Source: Sporomusa acidovorans (GTDB lineage: Bacteria > Bacillota > Negativicutes > Sporomusales > Sporomusaceae). Taken from it: a stretch of 64,000 nucleotides of DNA. A model generated the notes under the pieces. That model searched no databases, was not told where the DNA came from, and was given only the letters and a program-made list of their open reading frames with translations. Shown here one piece after another: positions 17,311-26,901 of the stretch. Within the stretch, counting starts at the first letter, position 1. Each line of letters begins with the position of its first letter. A program made the position numbers and the translations under genes. The stretch lies in the NCBI RefSeq assembly GCF_002257695.2, contig NZ_CP155571.1; one strand, given 5' to 3'.

Positions 17311-17743
17311 TTTCAATCACCTCCAGAATATCTCCTGTTGCCACCTGTCCACCTGTCACTACAATGGCAAATATCCCTTCTTTAGGCATAACACAGTCAC
17401 CGGCCTGATAATAGATTTTGCAACGATTATGGCATACCTTGCCAATTTGACTGACTTCCATCAAGACCTCACCAATCTTTAGTTTTGTGCCGATTGGCAG
17501 TGAAGGCAGGTCAATACCCGCAGTAGTTAAATTTTCGGCAAAGTCACCCGGATGCACATCAAGACCTTTTTGCCGCATCTTTTCGATACTTTCCAGAGCT
17601 AATAAACTTACCTGCCGGTGCATAAAGCCGGCGTGAGCATCCCCTTCCAGCCCCATTCCCGGCAACAATTTTGCTTCCCCAACATTTTTTTTGCGTTCAC
17701 CTTTATTTTTGCTGGTGCATACTGCTACAATCTTTCCCTGCAT
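17303..17743 (-). CDS. MOSC domain protein
   Basis: A single MOSC domain of 146 aa: GMGLEGDAHAGFMHRQVSLL near residues 29-48, then PGDFAENLTTAGIDLPSLPIGTKLKIG, and one conserved cysteine in IGKVCHNRCKIY. MOSC domains bind sulfur-carrying Moco or transfer sulfur to it. Placement between moaC and mog supports a role in Moco maturation or delivery. Start follows GGGAGGATTAAAGC. Confidence 0.9.
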   Translation of the reverse strand: MQGKIVAVCTSKNKGERKKNVGEAKLLPGMGLEGDAHAGFMHRQVSLLALESIEKMRQKGLDVHPGDFAENLTTAGIDLPSLPIGTKLKIGEVLMEVSQIGKVCHNRCKIYYQAGDCVMPKEGIFAIVVTGGQVATGDILEVIENV

Positions 17744-17746
17744 GCT

Positions 17747-18223
17747 TTAATCCTCCCTTACAAAATTACCGCTTTTTCCACCCGATTTGGCCCGCAGCCG
17801 GATATATTCAATCGTCATGGCCTTATCTACCGCCTTACACATATCGTAAATCGTTAATGCTGCGACAGATACCGCTGTCAGTGCCTCCATCTCTACGCCA
17901 GTCTTGCCGGTCGTTTTAACTATAGCCCGAATATCAATAGCATTGCCTGCATCGTCTACAGTAAATTCAAGATTAACCCCTGTTAACAGCAACGGATGGC
18001 ACATGGGGATTATATCCCATGTCCGTTTGGCCCCCATTACGCCGGCGACCTGTGCGACTCCCAAAACATCACCCTTACCCAGGGCTCCCTGCTTCACCAG
18101 TTCGAGGGTAGCAGGCTTCATAACAATCCGTCCTTCCGCCACTGCTTCCCGTTTTGTTTCGTCTTTGACAGTTACATCTACCATACGGGCTTTGCCTGCA
18201 TGATTAAAATGGGTTAATTCCAC
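17747..18223 (-). CDS. moaC: Cyclic pyranopterin monophosphate synthase
   Basis: Converts 3',8-cyclo-7,8-dihydro-GTP to cyclic pyranopterin monophosphate in Moco synthesis. 158 aa, usual for MoaC. The active-site block GAKRTWDIIPMCHPLLL and the GVEMEALTAVSVAALTIYDMCK helix (quoted in part) are intact. Start GTG at 18223 is chosen because GGGGG stands 7 bases before it and the protein then begins VELTHFNHAGKARMVDV as in the family. Confidence 0.96.
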   Translation of the reverse strand: MELTHFNHAGKARMVDVTVKDETKREAVAEGRIVMKPATLELVKQGALGKGDVLGVAQVAGVMGAKRTWDIIPMCHPLLLTGVNLEFTVDDAGNAIDIRAIVKTTGKTGVEMEALTAVSVAALTIYDMCKAVDKAMTIEYIRLRAKSGGKSGNFVRED

Positions 18224-18299
18224 TATGATTCCCCCTTCTGGAGCTAGCAAATTTCGTCTTAGCAACTAACCGGCAAAAATAGCCCAGCTTCACCAATTA

Positions 18300-19280
18300 T
18301 CATCCGCCTATCTGCGACATCTTCCGGAAAAATTGAGTCGGCTCAGCGGCATTTGTCAGCGAATGCTCCTGTGGTTTACTTTTTATAACATGATAAAAAA
18401 TCTCCGCAATTTCGTCATCGCTGGCGCCATTGCGCAAAGCGCTTTTTACGTCAACTTCTTGATTGGACAATAAACATGGTTTAAATTTTCCATCCGCAGT
18501 CAGCCGAATTCTGTTGCACACTCCGCAGAAATGGTCGGAAAGCGGTGTAATAAAACCAAATGAGCCTGGGGCCTGGGGCAAAGTGTAGTACTTGGCGGGA
18601 CCGTTGCCGTAAATATCCAAAACAGGTTTTAATACTCCCCGCCCGCTGGAATTAATCGTAGTTTTCACCTCATCAATACTTGGACCAGGGCCGATTTGAA
18701 CTTCTCCTATCGGCATATATTCAATAAATCTGACCGCTATGGGCGTGCGGTGTACTAGATCAAGGAAATAGGCAATATCCTGTTCGGTTATTTGATTAGT
18801 TAGCACAACATTTAGTTTTACCGGTGTTAGTCCCACGGCTAAAGCAGCCTCAATTCCTTCTAAAGTTTGAGCCAACTCCCCCCCACGGGTAATCTGGCGA
18901 AACCGTTCGGGATTGATCGTGTCAAGACTGATATTGACGCGGGTTAAACCGGCAGCTTTTAGCTGAGCGGCCATCGGCGCCAGCAGACTGCCATTTGTCG
19001 TCATGGACAAATCGGTAATTGTTTGCAAGGCGGTAATGTTGCGAATAAACTCAATAATACCTTTGCGGACAAGCGGCTCCCCGCCGGTAAGGCGGATCTT
19101 ATTAACTCCACGATTGCTAAGTATCTTTATTATCCGTAGAAATTCTTCATAGGATAGAATTCCTTCATGGCTGAGCATTTTTACGCCCTGTGTCGGCATA
19201 CAGTAAACACAACGAAAATTACAGCGGTCTGTCACAGAAACCCGCAAATAGTTGATTTGACGGTTATGACAGTCATACAT
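18300..19280 (-). CDS. moaA: GTP 3',8-cyclase (radical SAM)
   Basis: Radical SAM enzyme that makes 3',8-cyclo-7,8-dihydro-GTP from GTP. 326 aa. N-terminal cluster cysteines C20-x3-C24-x2-C27 in DRCNFRCVYC; RLTGGEPLVRKG; and the C-terminal second-cluster cysteines in HFCGVCNRIRLTADGKFKPC (written in part). The C-terminal GG-type motif of some MoaA proteins appears as QIGG at the very end. Upstream gene mobB is 16 bp away. Confidence 0.96.
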   Translation of the reverse strand: MYDCHNRQINYLRVSVTDRCNFRCVYCMPTQGVKMLSHEGILSYEEFLRIIKILSNRGVNKIRLTGGEPLVRKGIIEFIRNITALQTITDLSMTTNGSLLAPMAAQLKAAGLTRVNISLDTINPERFRQITRGGELAQTLEGIEAALAVGLTPVKLNVVLTNQITEQDIAYFLDLVHRTPIAVRFIEYMPIGEVQIGPGPSIDEVKTTINSSGRGVLKPVLDIYGNGPAKYYTLPQAPGSFGFITPLSDHFCGVCNRIRLTADGKFKPCLLSNQEVDVKSALRNGASDDEIAEIFYHVIKSKPQEHSLTNAAEPTQFFRKMSQIGG

Positions 19281-19296
19281 AGCAATCAGTCCTTTA

Positions 19297-19788
19297 CTAT
19301 TTCGATTTTAGTACACTTGCTTCTAAAAAGTCCGCCATGGCTGCCGGTTCTTCCAGGGAAAAATGGGGAATTGCATCATAAATTACGGTATCAGCTGCTA
19401 CAGCCAGAAGTTCCGTCTTAACCCCCAAGGGATCATGGCCGGCCGCCTGACGGTATATTTCAATTTTTGCTTTTTTTTCCTGCTTGTAGCCTTCGGTAAA
19501 GATGATGTCAACATCGCGAATGAGCTGGATCACCTGATTCAGCGGCACTTCTTGTTCAGATTTTTTAATCAATGCCATTTTATGAGGGGAAGTCAGGCAT
19601 ACTACATCCGCACCGGCCTGAGCATGCCGCCACGTATCTTTGCCTGTCTGATCCATTTCAAAATCCTGGTGATGATGCTTGATAACCGCAACTTTATAAC
19701 CTCGCTGCTTCATTACCGCAATTAACTTCTCCAGATAAGTTGTTTTACCACTGTTTGACCGCCCTACTACAGATATAACCGGGATCAT
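19297..19788 (-). CDS. mobB: Molybdopterin-guanine dinucleotide biosynthesis adaptor MobB
   Basis: GTP-binding adaptor for MobA, indicating bis-MGD-type molybdo- or tungsto-enzymes in this organism. 163 aa. P-loop GRSNSGKTTYLEKL (about residues 8-21), then VIKHHHQDFEMDQTGKDTWRHAQAGAD, and FTEGYKQEKKAKIEIYR with a conserved Glu. First gene of the run mobB-moaA-moaC-MOSC-mog, all minus strand. I saw no recognisable Moco riboswitch in the 290 bp upstream. Confidence 0.93.
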   Translation of the reverse strand: MIPVISVVGRSNSGKTTYLEKLIAVMKQRGYKVAVIKHHHQDFEMDQTGKDTWRHAQAGADVVCLTSPHKMALIKKSEQEVPLNQVIQLIRDVDIIFTEGYKQEKKAKIEIYRQAAGHDPLGVKTELLAVAADTVIYDAIPHFSLEEPAAMADFLEASVLKSK

Positions 19789-20078
19789 GATTGTCGCTCC
19801 TTTTACCTATATATAATACGCAATATAACCCCCCGGACATTATGCCAAAATAGCGAAAACCAAATGACGATGATCGCTACTTACACTATGACAATAACGG
19901 GCTTTATTAATTTCACACATACTTACTGCAATATTCCGTATATTTGTAGAAACTTCTCCATTTTTAGCTGATTAACCTCCTCTTAAAATTAACTTTCATG
20001 ATTTTTTCTTCAGCTAGCAGGAATTTTATTACTCTCTTGGGAAAAATACTATACTAAAAATTATTGGGAGGTATAATA

Positions 20079-20744
20079 ATGGCTAACTTAACTTTTTATG
20101 GTCATGCCTGTTTTAGTTTATGCGCAAAAGATACCACATTATTATTTGATCCGTTTTTTACCGGCAATCCGGTTAATCCTGGTAATCCGGCCGAAGTCAG
20201 TTGCAACTATATTCTGGTCAGCCACGGGCATAGCGATCATCTTGGTGACACGATAGACATAGCTAAACGCACCGGCGCAACCGTACTGTCCACTGCTGAA
20301 ATCGCCTCGCTAGTCGGTCAGCAGCAATGCGCCAATATCAGCATGCACTTGGGTGGTAAGCGTACCTTTGATTTTGGCTATGTAAAACTAACGCCCGCTT
20401 TTCATGGCGCCGGTGTTCCCGGCGGACACGCCGCCGGTTTTATTGTTAATTTTTTTGGCAAAACAATCTATTTTGCGGGTGATACTGCCCTCTTTGGCGA
20501 TATGGCCCTGCTGGGCCGTTTAGAAAATATTGATTTTGCCTTGCTGCCCATCGGCGACAACTACACAATGGGCCCGGAAGATGCGGTTGAGGCAGTAAAA
20601 ATGCTCAAGCCGAAAACAGTAATTCCTATGCACTACAATACCTGGCCGGTTATTGCTCAATCACCAGAACTATTTAAAGAAAAAGTAGAAGCACTTTCCA
20701 TTTCTGTACAAATTTTAAATCCGGGACAAACCATTACCCTGTAA
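20079..20744 (+). CDS. UPF0173 metal-dependent hydrolase (metallo-beta-lactamase fold)
   Basis: A 221-aa single-domain MBL-fold hydrolase. Zinc ligands: YGHACFSL, SHGHSDHLGD (HxHxDH), the His in FHGAGVPGGHAAG, GDTALFGD, and PMHYNTWP. The start ATG 20079 has GGGAGGTATAATA before it; a longer frame from 20064 has no site. UPF0173 proteins have no assigned substrate. The 290 bp in front hold no gene I can support. Confidence 0.88.
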   Translation: MANLTFYGHACFSLCAKDTTLLFDPFFTGNPVNPGNPAEVSCNYILVSHGHSDHLGDTIDIAKRTGATVLSTAEIASLVGQQQCANISMHLGGKRTFDFGYVKLTPAFHGAGVPGGHAAGFIVNFFGKTIYFAGDTALFGDMALLGRLENIDFALLPIGDNYTMGPEDAVEAVKMLKPKTVIPMHYNTWPVIAQSPELFKEKVEALSISVQILNPGQTITL

Positions 20745-20866
20745 AAAAAGCGACCATGTCATATTTATAACTGAACTGCTTCCACCTATTCTTTTAAAAA
20801 ATAATCTTAAATAAGCCTTTTGCCATTACTGCTGGTAAAAGCCTTCATCATCTCGATATATTTATC

Positions 20867-20903
20867 AAAATTGCCGGCATCAAAAGCTGATACCGGCAAT
20901 TAT
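20867..20903 (-). terminator. Terminator of the ornithine operon
   Basis: Arms AATTGCCGG (from 20869) and CCGGCAATT (20893-20901), with GAT-type loop bases, followed on the minus strand by TTTTGAT. It lies 12 bp after the ord stop and closes the ortA-to-ord run. Confidence 0.85.
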
Positions 20904-20915
20904 TGATTCACTATT

Positions 20916-21971
20916 TTAATCCAAAGCTTTCACAAGATCTCTAACATCACCAATAATCGCTCGGGGAATTGGCAAATCAAGCATGGTTTTTAGTCCCGGC
21001 TCGGAGTTAATGACAAGCGGAACCATGTTAACACAGATAGCAATAGTCGCAATTCCTCCCGGAATTTCCGGTTTTATCTGAAGATTCATATTTGGCGTGC
21101 CATTAACAGTAATATAGTCTCCTGTTTCAATATTTTCTAATTCAGGTTTAATTTGTTGCGGATGTTCCATCGTAATAAATGTTTTGCCATCAAAATCAGC
21201 ATATCCAAGCTGTCGGCAACCTGCCACATCACCGGCATTGACTGAAACAATATCCGTTGCTCTTGGTACTTTCGTCAGAATTGGTTCTTTATCTTGCCGG
21301 ATATTATTCATTTTGATGCCAAAGGCTTCCTCAAACATTCCGAAAGATTGCAAAAAACCAATGTGACCGGCAATGGTTTCATTTTTTACTCCCTGAATAA
21401 ATTCTTCCGGCTTCAGACCAATTCCCTGTTCTACCATAACTGCCTTACCAAAACAGGCCAAATCATTAATTCTTTTCACATTAAGGCTTTCCACTGTATC
21501 ACAGACTCCGGTAAGCATAATTACTACCAAATCCATAATAAAACCGGGATTTACACCTGTGCCGAGTATCGAGACTCTATTTTCCTTAGCAATTCTATCC
21601 ATTTCATCAGATAATTCAGGGTCAACTACACGCGGATAGGACATTTCTTCTGCCGTCGTAACAATATTCATGCCAGCTTCCGCTGCCATCTTAATCTGAG
21701 GAAATACAACTTTTGTAAAAGAAGCTGTCGCCAAAAGACAAACATCGGCAAAACCTTTTTTTATAACATCTTCGGCATTTTCGGTAACTGTACAAGAATT
21801 ATCTTCGTTCGCCGCAATTTCTAATATTTCATAAAGCTTTTTACCGACTTTCTTAGGATCCATATCAATAGCACCGACAATTGTAAAACCTTTTTTACCT
21901 AACATCATTCTGGCAATGCCGCTTCCCATAGAACCTAATCCCCAAACAACGACTCTAACTTTTCTTTTCAT
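20916..21971 (-). CDS. ord: 2,4-diaminopentanoate dehydrogenase
   Basis: Oxidatively deaminates (2R,4S)-2,4-diaminopentanoate to 2-amino-4-oxopentanoate with NAD(P)+, the third step of ornithine oxidation. 351 aa with N-terminal Rossmann motif VWGLGSMGSGIARMM, then LLATASF, NIVTTAEEMSYP and GTGVNPGFIMDLV, as in the dihydrodipicolinate-reductase-like ORD family. RBS AGGAGGAGTTATA. Last gene of the operon, 44 bp after orr, followed by a strong terminator. Confidence 0.95.
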   Translation of the reverse strand: MKRKVRVVVWGLGSMGSGIARMMLGKKGFTIVGAIDMDPKKVGKKLYEILEIAANEDNSCTVTENAEDVIKKGFADVCLLATASFTKVVFPQIKMAAEAGMNIVTTAEEMSYPRVVDPELSDEMDRIAKENRVSILGTGVNPGFIMDLVVIMLTGVCDTVESLNVKRINDLACFGKAVMVEQGIGLKPEEFIQGVKNETIAGHIGFLQSFGMFEEAFGIKMNNIRQDKEPILTKVPRATDIVSVNAGDVAGCRQLGYADFDGKTFITMEHPQQIKPELENIETGDYITVNGTPNMNLQIKPEIPGGIATIAICVNMVPLVINSEPGLKTMLDLPIPRAIIGDVRDLVKALD

Positions 21972-22015
21972 TATAACTCCTCCTAATGATAAATAACTAA
22001 TTTAAAATCATATAA

Positions 22016-23104
22016 CTATGCACTATAAGCCTGTTCATTTTTATAATATTTTTTTACATAAGGTGATGTCATTGCAATCAACAGACAGCCATAATCAACG
22101 TTAAATTCTATTACGTCACCAATAGTAAATTTTTTCTTGCAATCAGTCACATCAAGAATCAAATGGTCGCTACTGGCACCGAAAATATTTATATCTTCAT
22201 CAAGGGGTGTTAATCCGTCTACCTTTATATCCTGTCTACCTATGGCAACAATCGCCCGTTTCCTTATCCCCTTATCCTCATAATGCGGCTTCCTGCCAAA
22301 AGCATCTACACCAATGTTCCCTATTGGAATTGTTGGTTTATCTTTCAGTTCCACAATTTGACCTTTAATAATAAACGCATCTTTGTAACAATTAGGTATA
22401 AGCTGCCCGTAAGAGGTTTCCCTCCCTAGCATAATGGCTTCACCAATTCTCAATTGATTAATTTCCCGAGGAATTGTATGATTGATCACCATGTATAAGC
22501 TACTGGAATTCCCCCCTGAAATGATCGGTACTGTAATTGAAAATTTCTCTTCTATATCTTTTTTTAATTTAACGAGCATCCCTAAATTGTGTTTATCAGG
22601 AATTACCGCCCCGTAACAAGTCACATTTGTCCCCAAACCAAACAAATGGATATGCTTCATTTGTAATATTTTTTCAACAGTATCCATAACATCCTTTATC
22701 AATACCCCTTCTCTTAAATCCCCTACATCAACCATAAGAATAATGTTATGAATTTTATTTAACCTGGCGGCCGCTTCCGCTAATTTACTGATGGTACTAA
22801 TCTCGGAATTAAGACTGATATCACTATATTGAACAACATCATCGATTTCACTTAGCATCGGAACTCTCAGCAATAGTTTCGTACAATTTAAATCCTGTAA
22901 TTTCTTCAAATTTTTCATTCTGGAATCGGCAATTTGCGTAATTCCGGCCTTAAGAAAAGCTTCTACAATTGGCTTTTGGGCACAAACCCCTTTACTAACA
23001 GCACCTATATCAATGTGTTCGTTATGACAAATAGCTTTAATTTCACAAATATTATGGATTATTTTCGCTATATCGATATCTATGCATGGATATTCCTGCC
23101 TCAT
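22016..23104 (-). CDS. orr: Ornithine racemase (alanine-racemase-like PLP enzyme)
   Basis: Interconverts L- and D-ornithine so that the D form can enter the aminomutase. 362 aa, alanine-racemase N-terminal fold. The PLP lysine is K38 in IGAVSKGVCAQKP; other motifs are IADSRMKNL and IISGGNSSSLYM, the latter in the phosphate-binding position. RBS GGGAGAGG. In this cluster context ornithine racemase is more likely than alanine racemase. Confidence 0.92.
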   Translation of the reverse strand: MRQEYPCIDIDIAKIIHNICEIKAICHNEHIDIGAVSKGVCAQKPIVEAFLKAGITQIADSRMKNLKKLQDLNCTKLLLRVPMLSEIDDVVQYSDISLNSEISTISKLAEAAARLNKIHNIILMVDVGDLREGVLIKDVMDTVEKILQMKHIHLFGLGTNVTCYGAVIPDKHNLGMLVKLKKDIEEKFSITVPIISGGNSSSLYMVINHTIPREINQLRIGEAIMLGRETSYGQLIPNCYKDAFIIKGQIVELKDKPTIPIGNIGVDAFGRKPHYEDKGIRKRAIVAIGRQDIKVDGLTPLDEDINIFGASSDHLILDVTDCKKKFTIGDVIEFNVDYGCLLIAMTSPYVKKYYKNEQAYSA

Positions 23105-23129
23105 AATTCCTCTCCCTTTTCAAAAGCAC

Positions 23130-24503
23130 TTATACAACTGCCGCCTCCATAACCTTCGCTATCCCTAAACTTTGCATTAGCAATGCCTGCGAGGCAGCTT
23201 TATTTTCTCTGCTTAACACTCCGGCACAAGCCATAATATAGTCTTTATCCAACAAAACTTTAGCGCCCTTTCTCGGCATCATTGTCACATCTTCCTTCAA
23301 ATACCTTATCGCCGTCAGTATTGTCTCGCCGCCCGGAATTCTTGTCAGGGCCCCGCCTGTGCCCACTATATACTTCACTTGGGATAAATCTTTGCCGTAC
23401 GCAATAAAGCCGCCATCACCGTCATATTTTCTTTTAAGCGTACCGGCGTGTCTTTTCAGGGCAACGTCAACCGCTTTTTTCGTTAATAAGCGGCTTGCTG
23501 CAATATCTTCTTTCTCAATGGGGATCGCTGTAATGTGCTGCGCGATATATTCTTTTGAAAACCCTCCCAAATCCCTGATATCAAGCAGTTCTATAACATT
23601 GTTACTGTTTACAAATACCCCTAGGTCACCCTCTACCGTTCTTTTAGCTTTGGGCTCAGGATTAACCAGCATATCTAATATAGCACTGCTTCCTTCAGTA
23701 ACGGAGTGAACATCTGTCGTTGCTCCGCCAACATCAAACACCAATAAATCCCCCAGTAAGTCATATAACAATTTAGCGCTTTCCATCACCGCGCCCGGTG
23801 TTGGCATAATACTTCCTGTCACCATCTCTTTGATATGATTCATTCCCGGGGCTTTTACAATATTTTTTTCAAACACTTCCTGGATTACTTTGCGTGCCGG
23901 TTCAACATTCAACTCATCTACACTGGGGTAAACATTCTCTATTATATAGAGTTCCTGACCTTTGAAGATTTCCCTTATTTCTTCTTGGTTGGCAATATTG
24001 CCGCAATACAATACCGGCTTATTAAATTGTTCATTACTGATTAATTCAGCATTATATAACGCTGTTTCTCGTTCACCATAGTCTGTTCCGCCGGCAATCA
24101 TGATCATATTAGGATTGATTTCATATATTTTTTTCAAATCACTTTTTCGCATTCTCCCGGACGTAACCATTTTTATTACCCCACCGGCACCTAATGCCGC
24201 TTCCTTAGCTGCTCGGACAGTCATTTGCCCCATCAACCCATGAACAGTTATTTTCAAGCCTCCGGCCGCACTGCTGGTAGCGAGCATTTTGCCCCAGACA
24301 AGCGGTTCTTTTAGCTGATTTTCAATCTCGCGTATCGCCGCTTTTAGACCAACTGTTACATCACCTTCTAAAACTGTAGTGGGGCCTTTTCCTTGAAAAG
24401 ACATATCAATAAAAAATCTTCCTTGTTTATCCTGTTTGGAACTAAAGGCTGTGACTACCGTCGTCGTGCTGCCAATTTCCGCCACTAAATAATCAACTTT
24501 CAA
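23130..24503 (-). CDS. GlmL/MutL-like ASKHA ATPase, probable reactivase of ornithine aminomutase
   Basis: A 457-aa actin-like ATPase fold with an N-terminal phosphate-1 loop AEIGSTTTVVTAF, and later LLVFDVGGATTDVHSV and IVGTGGALTRI. This is the MutL/GlmL family found beside glutamate mutase and ornithine aminomutase, where it is thought to remove damaged cobalamin and reactivate the mutase. TTG start, 7 bases behind a run of G (GGGGGG). A structured 80-bp inverted repeat separates it from oraE. Confidence 0.88.
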   Translation of the reverse strand: MKVDYLVAEIGSTTTVVTAFSSKQDKQGRFFIDMSFQGKGPTTVLEGDVTVGLKAAIREIENQLKEPLVWGKMLATSSAAGGLKITVHGLMGQMTVRAAKEAALGAGGVIKMVTSGRMRKSDLKKIYEINPNMIMIAGGTDYGERETALYNAELISNEQFNKPVLYCGNIANQEEIREIFKGQELYIIENVYPSVDELNVEPARKVIQEVFEKNIVKAPGMNHIKEMVTGSIMPTPGAVMESAKLLYDLLGDLLVFDVGGATTDVHSVTEGSSAILDMLVNPEPKAKRTVEGDLGVFVNSNNVIELLDIRDLGGFSKEYIAQHITAIPIEKEDIAASRLLTKKAVDVALKRHAGTLKRKYDGDGGFIAYGKDLSQVKYIVGTGGALTRIPGGETILTAIRYLKEDVTMMPRKGAKVLLDKDYIMACAGVLSRENKAASQALLMQSLGIAKVMEAAVV

Positions 24504-24543
24504 CTTTATTCCCCCCTATCTATATACAACGTGCTAAAGATTT

Positions 24544-24623
24544 GTGCAGGCGGGTGGTGTGTTGGCAAAAGCGGAAGTCAAACGCCAGTGGTGGGGCGTT
24601 GCCAATACACCATCCGCCTGCGC
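24544..24623. repeat. Nested 25-bp imperfect inverted repeat between oraE and the mutL-like gene
   Basis: Arms 24546-24568 and 24599-24621 (23 bases each, beginning GCAGGCGG and ending CCGCCTGC) match at 21 of 23 positions. Both mismatches become G-U pairs in a plus-strand RNA but C-A in the operon's own RNA. Two more pairs extend it outward. A second hairpin, AACGCC/GGCGTT (24581-24586, 24595-24600), nests inside. No T-run follows. It might be an mRNA processing or stability element, or a degenerate mobile palindrome. Confidence 0.8.
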
Positions 24624-24699
24624 CCGCAAAATTCAATGCGGAATATATAGAAGGTTACCGCCTCATTCTAAACAGGCAAATTTCTAAATATCAATACTT

Positions 24700-26901
24700 T
24701 TATTTTTCGTTGTCCGCTACACCCATTAATTTCTTAATAATGAATGATGCAACATCAGTACCGTTTGATCCTCTGCCAAATCCGACATCCATTCCATTGG
24801 CCCTTGCTATCTCGTCAGTAACTTGTGTACCTCCGGAAACAAGGATGATTTTATCTCTTACTCCCTTTTCAATACAAAGGTCATTTAACTTCTTCATATT
24901 TTTCGTATGCACGTCATTATGGGTAATAACTGTACTGCATAAAATAGCTTGTGCCTTCGATTCTATCGCGGCATCAACCAATTTTTCCAGCGGGCATGAA
25001 GTGCCTAAATAAATTGTCTCCATTCCAAACTTTTCAACACCGCCGTGTTTAATGTCTATTACTTCTCGTAAACCGACAGAGTGTTCATCTTCCCCAACTG
25101 TCGCCGCAACAACCTTGATGGGATGCTCTTTTACATAATCTTTCATGACTTGATTAGGCAGTACTTTTCTACGTTTGGGAAGCACTAGTTCGTCCCGTCT
25201 TACAGGCACAAAGTCACAAATTCCTTTAATTTCAACAAGTGTTCCCTCGGCTTTTTGCAATACTTGCTTATGCACAAGCTCAACATCTTTCAAATTCATT
25301 CTCTTGCCCATTTCCAAGGCTGCAGCTTCACTGATTTGTTCATTTTCAGGAATACATAAAGTAACCTTTACATACCCGTCTTTGGCCCATTGCACTTCGG
25401 GAAACACCGTACCATCTTCTTTTACCCGCTCCATTCTCTTAAACACATTATCATTGTCATCCAATTCATCAATATATTTAATTTTAGAATGATTGCATAA
25501 TGTGCATTCACGAATGGGATCACAAGGTTTTTTATACTGACTGGGCACATGGTTATGGCCAAAATGAGCGCAAACCGGTGCGAAATAGTCCTCTTCTCGC
25601 TTTACGATGGTATCAACAGCATCACCACCATCCATTTTTCTGGCGATACCATCTCCATTTCTTTCCGGATACAAACCAGAATCCACAAAGAATCCTGCAG
25701 CAACCGCTTTAAAATATCCGCCTACTTCCAGCATTTCTTCTAAAAATAAGACTGCTCTTTCTTGAATCTCCCTGGATTTTTCCGGTAAATAACCGTTTCT
25801 TTTCAGTTCTATCATATCCATTAAGCCGTCCATGGCTATAAATGACTGTTTAGCTGTATTAACAGCATGAATGTTGTTATAATGCCACGGTACATTTCTT
25901 CCTTCATCAGGAGTTATTGTACTTTGAATATCTGCTGATGTTAATTCCGAAATCAGCAAATTCAATGTATGCCCAACGGTTGCTTCCCGTTCACACGACT
26001 CAATATATTTCGTGTTCATTTGCGCTCTCATTTTGTATTTTCTAAAAAACTGTCTTAGCGCCACAGCGTATGGTAGATCATATCTCATACACGGAGCCGG
26101 CGCTGATGTCGGCGGTACCGTGGATAGAGAAATATTTTCCGGTTTCATCCCCACCAATTCAGAGAACTTGGCATTAATGGCGTGCTGCACCATCAATTCG
26201 GGCATTACATTATAGCCCTTCATGGCGGTGGCATTGGCATTATGCGCCCCATCAATTTGCAGCATGCCTGCCCAAGCCATTATTTTCTTGGCCACAGCGG
26301 CATCGACAAACGAGCGACACATATTAATATTTCTGTATAGCACATTATATTGCGGATCCTGGTGGGCCCCATTAACACCTTCCTCAGCAAACATTACGGC
26401 TATATCGGGACCTGCCACACCGGAAACATAAGAATGAAAATTAATTTTTCTACCGACTTCTTCTTCTATTAAATCAATCGCTTTTCTTGTTGCTCTGACT
26501 TCTTTTCTCGTAATAGGTACCCCGCCGATTCCTTCCGGCGTTCCTTCGATTAATCCATCATAATGACTCTGGCCGGCCGTTCTAATCACCATCAAGTGAT
26601 CGGCGCCATGCCAGGCAGCCATTCTCATTCTTCTTAGATCGTCTTCAAATCTGCCGGAAGCAATTTCCGTAGTAATGACCGGTAACGGTTGCGGATCTAT
26701 ATTTTCAAAACTTCTTGCCGCAGGAAGTGGTTGACTTTTCTTTAACGGAGTTGATATTTCACGATAAGTAAATTCGCCGGCTTTTCCATTGTCATATTTT
26801 TCCCGCCAATGCCATCCTCTCCATTTTGGTTCATATTTATCTAAATCTTTTAATACCTCTTCTACCATAAGTTTTTTATTTTCATCCAGCTTTTCAAGCA
26901 T
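24700..26901 (-). CDS. oraE: D-ornithine 4,5-aminomutase, large B12/PLP subunit
   Basis: Adenosylcobalamin- and PLP-dependent enzyme that moves the terminal amino group of D-ornithine to give 2,4-diaminopentanoate. About 733 aa. The N-terminal barrel contains RTAGQSHYDGLIEGTPEG, IDGAHNANATAMKG and STVPPTSAPAPCMRYD. The C-terminal Rossmann domain carries the cobalamin-ligand motif DEHSVG (DxHxxG), about residue 610, and then STVITHNDVH. I start at ATG 26901, where family homology begins; a GTG at 26913 is an alternative. Either start overlaps the 3' end of oraS, so translation is coupled. Confidence 0.96.
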   Translation of the reverse strand: MLEKLDENKKLMVEEVLKDLDKYEPKWRGWHWREKYDNGKAGEFTYREISTPLKKSQPLPAARSFENIDPQPLPVITTEIASGRFEDDLRRMRMAAWHGADHLMVIRTAGQSHYDGLIEGTPEGIGGVPITRKEVRATRKAIDLIEEEVGRKINFHSYVSGVAGPDIAVMFAEEGVNGAHQDPQYNVLYRNINMCRSFVDAAVAKKIMAWAGMLQIDGAHNANATAMKGYNVMPELMVQHAINAKFSELVGMKPENISLSTVPPTSAPAPCMRYDLPYAVALRQFFRKYKMRAQMNTKYIESCEREATVGHTLNLLISELTSADIQSTITPDEGRNVPWHYNNIHAVNTAKQSFIAMDGLMDMIELKRNGYLPEKSREIQERAVLFLEEMLEVGGYFKAVAAGFFVDSGLYPERNGDGIARKMDGGDAVDTIVKREEDYFAPVCAHFGHNHVPSQYKKPCDPIRECTLCNHSKIKYIDELDDNDNVFKRMERVKEDGTVFPEVQWAKDGYVKVTLCIPENEQISEAAALEMGKRMNLKDVELVHKQVLQKAEGTLVEIKGICDFVPVRRDELVLPKRRKVLPNQVMKDYVKEHPIKVVAATVGEDEHSVGLREVIDIKHGGVEKFGMETIYLGTSCPLEKLVDAAIESKAQAILCSTVITHNDVHTKNMKKLNDLCIEKGVRDKIILVSGGTQVTDEIARANGMDVGFGRGSNGTDVASFIIKKLMGVADNEK

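Noticed and set aside
19789..20078. Moco riboswitch upstream of mobB
   Set aside because: No conserved Moco-RNA core or matching stem arrangement could be seen; the gap is AT-rich and unstructured by eye.
24544..24623. Cobalamin riboswitch in the ornithine operon
   Set aside because: Although the gene upstream is B12-dependent and a GCCAGTGG-like string is present, the GCCACTG box and the other conserved elements are missing, and the position is inside the operon.
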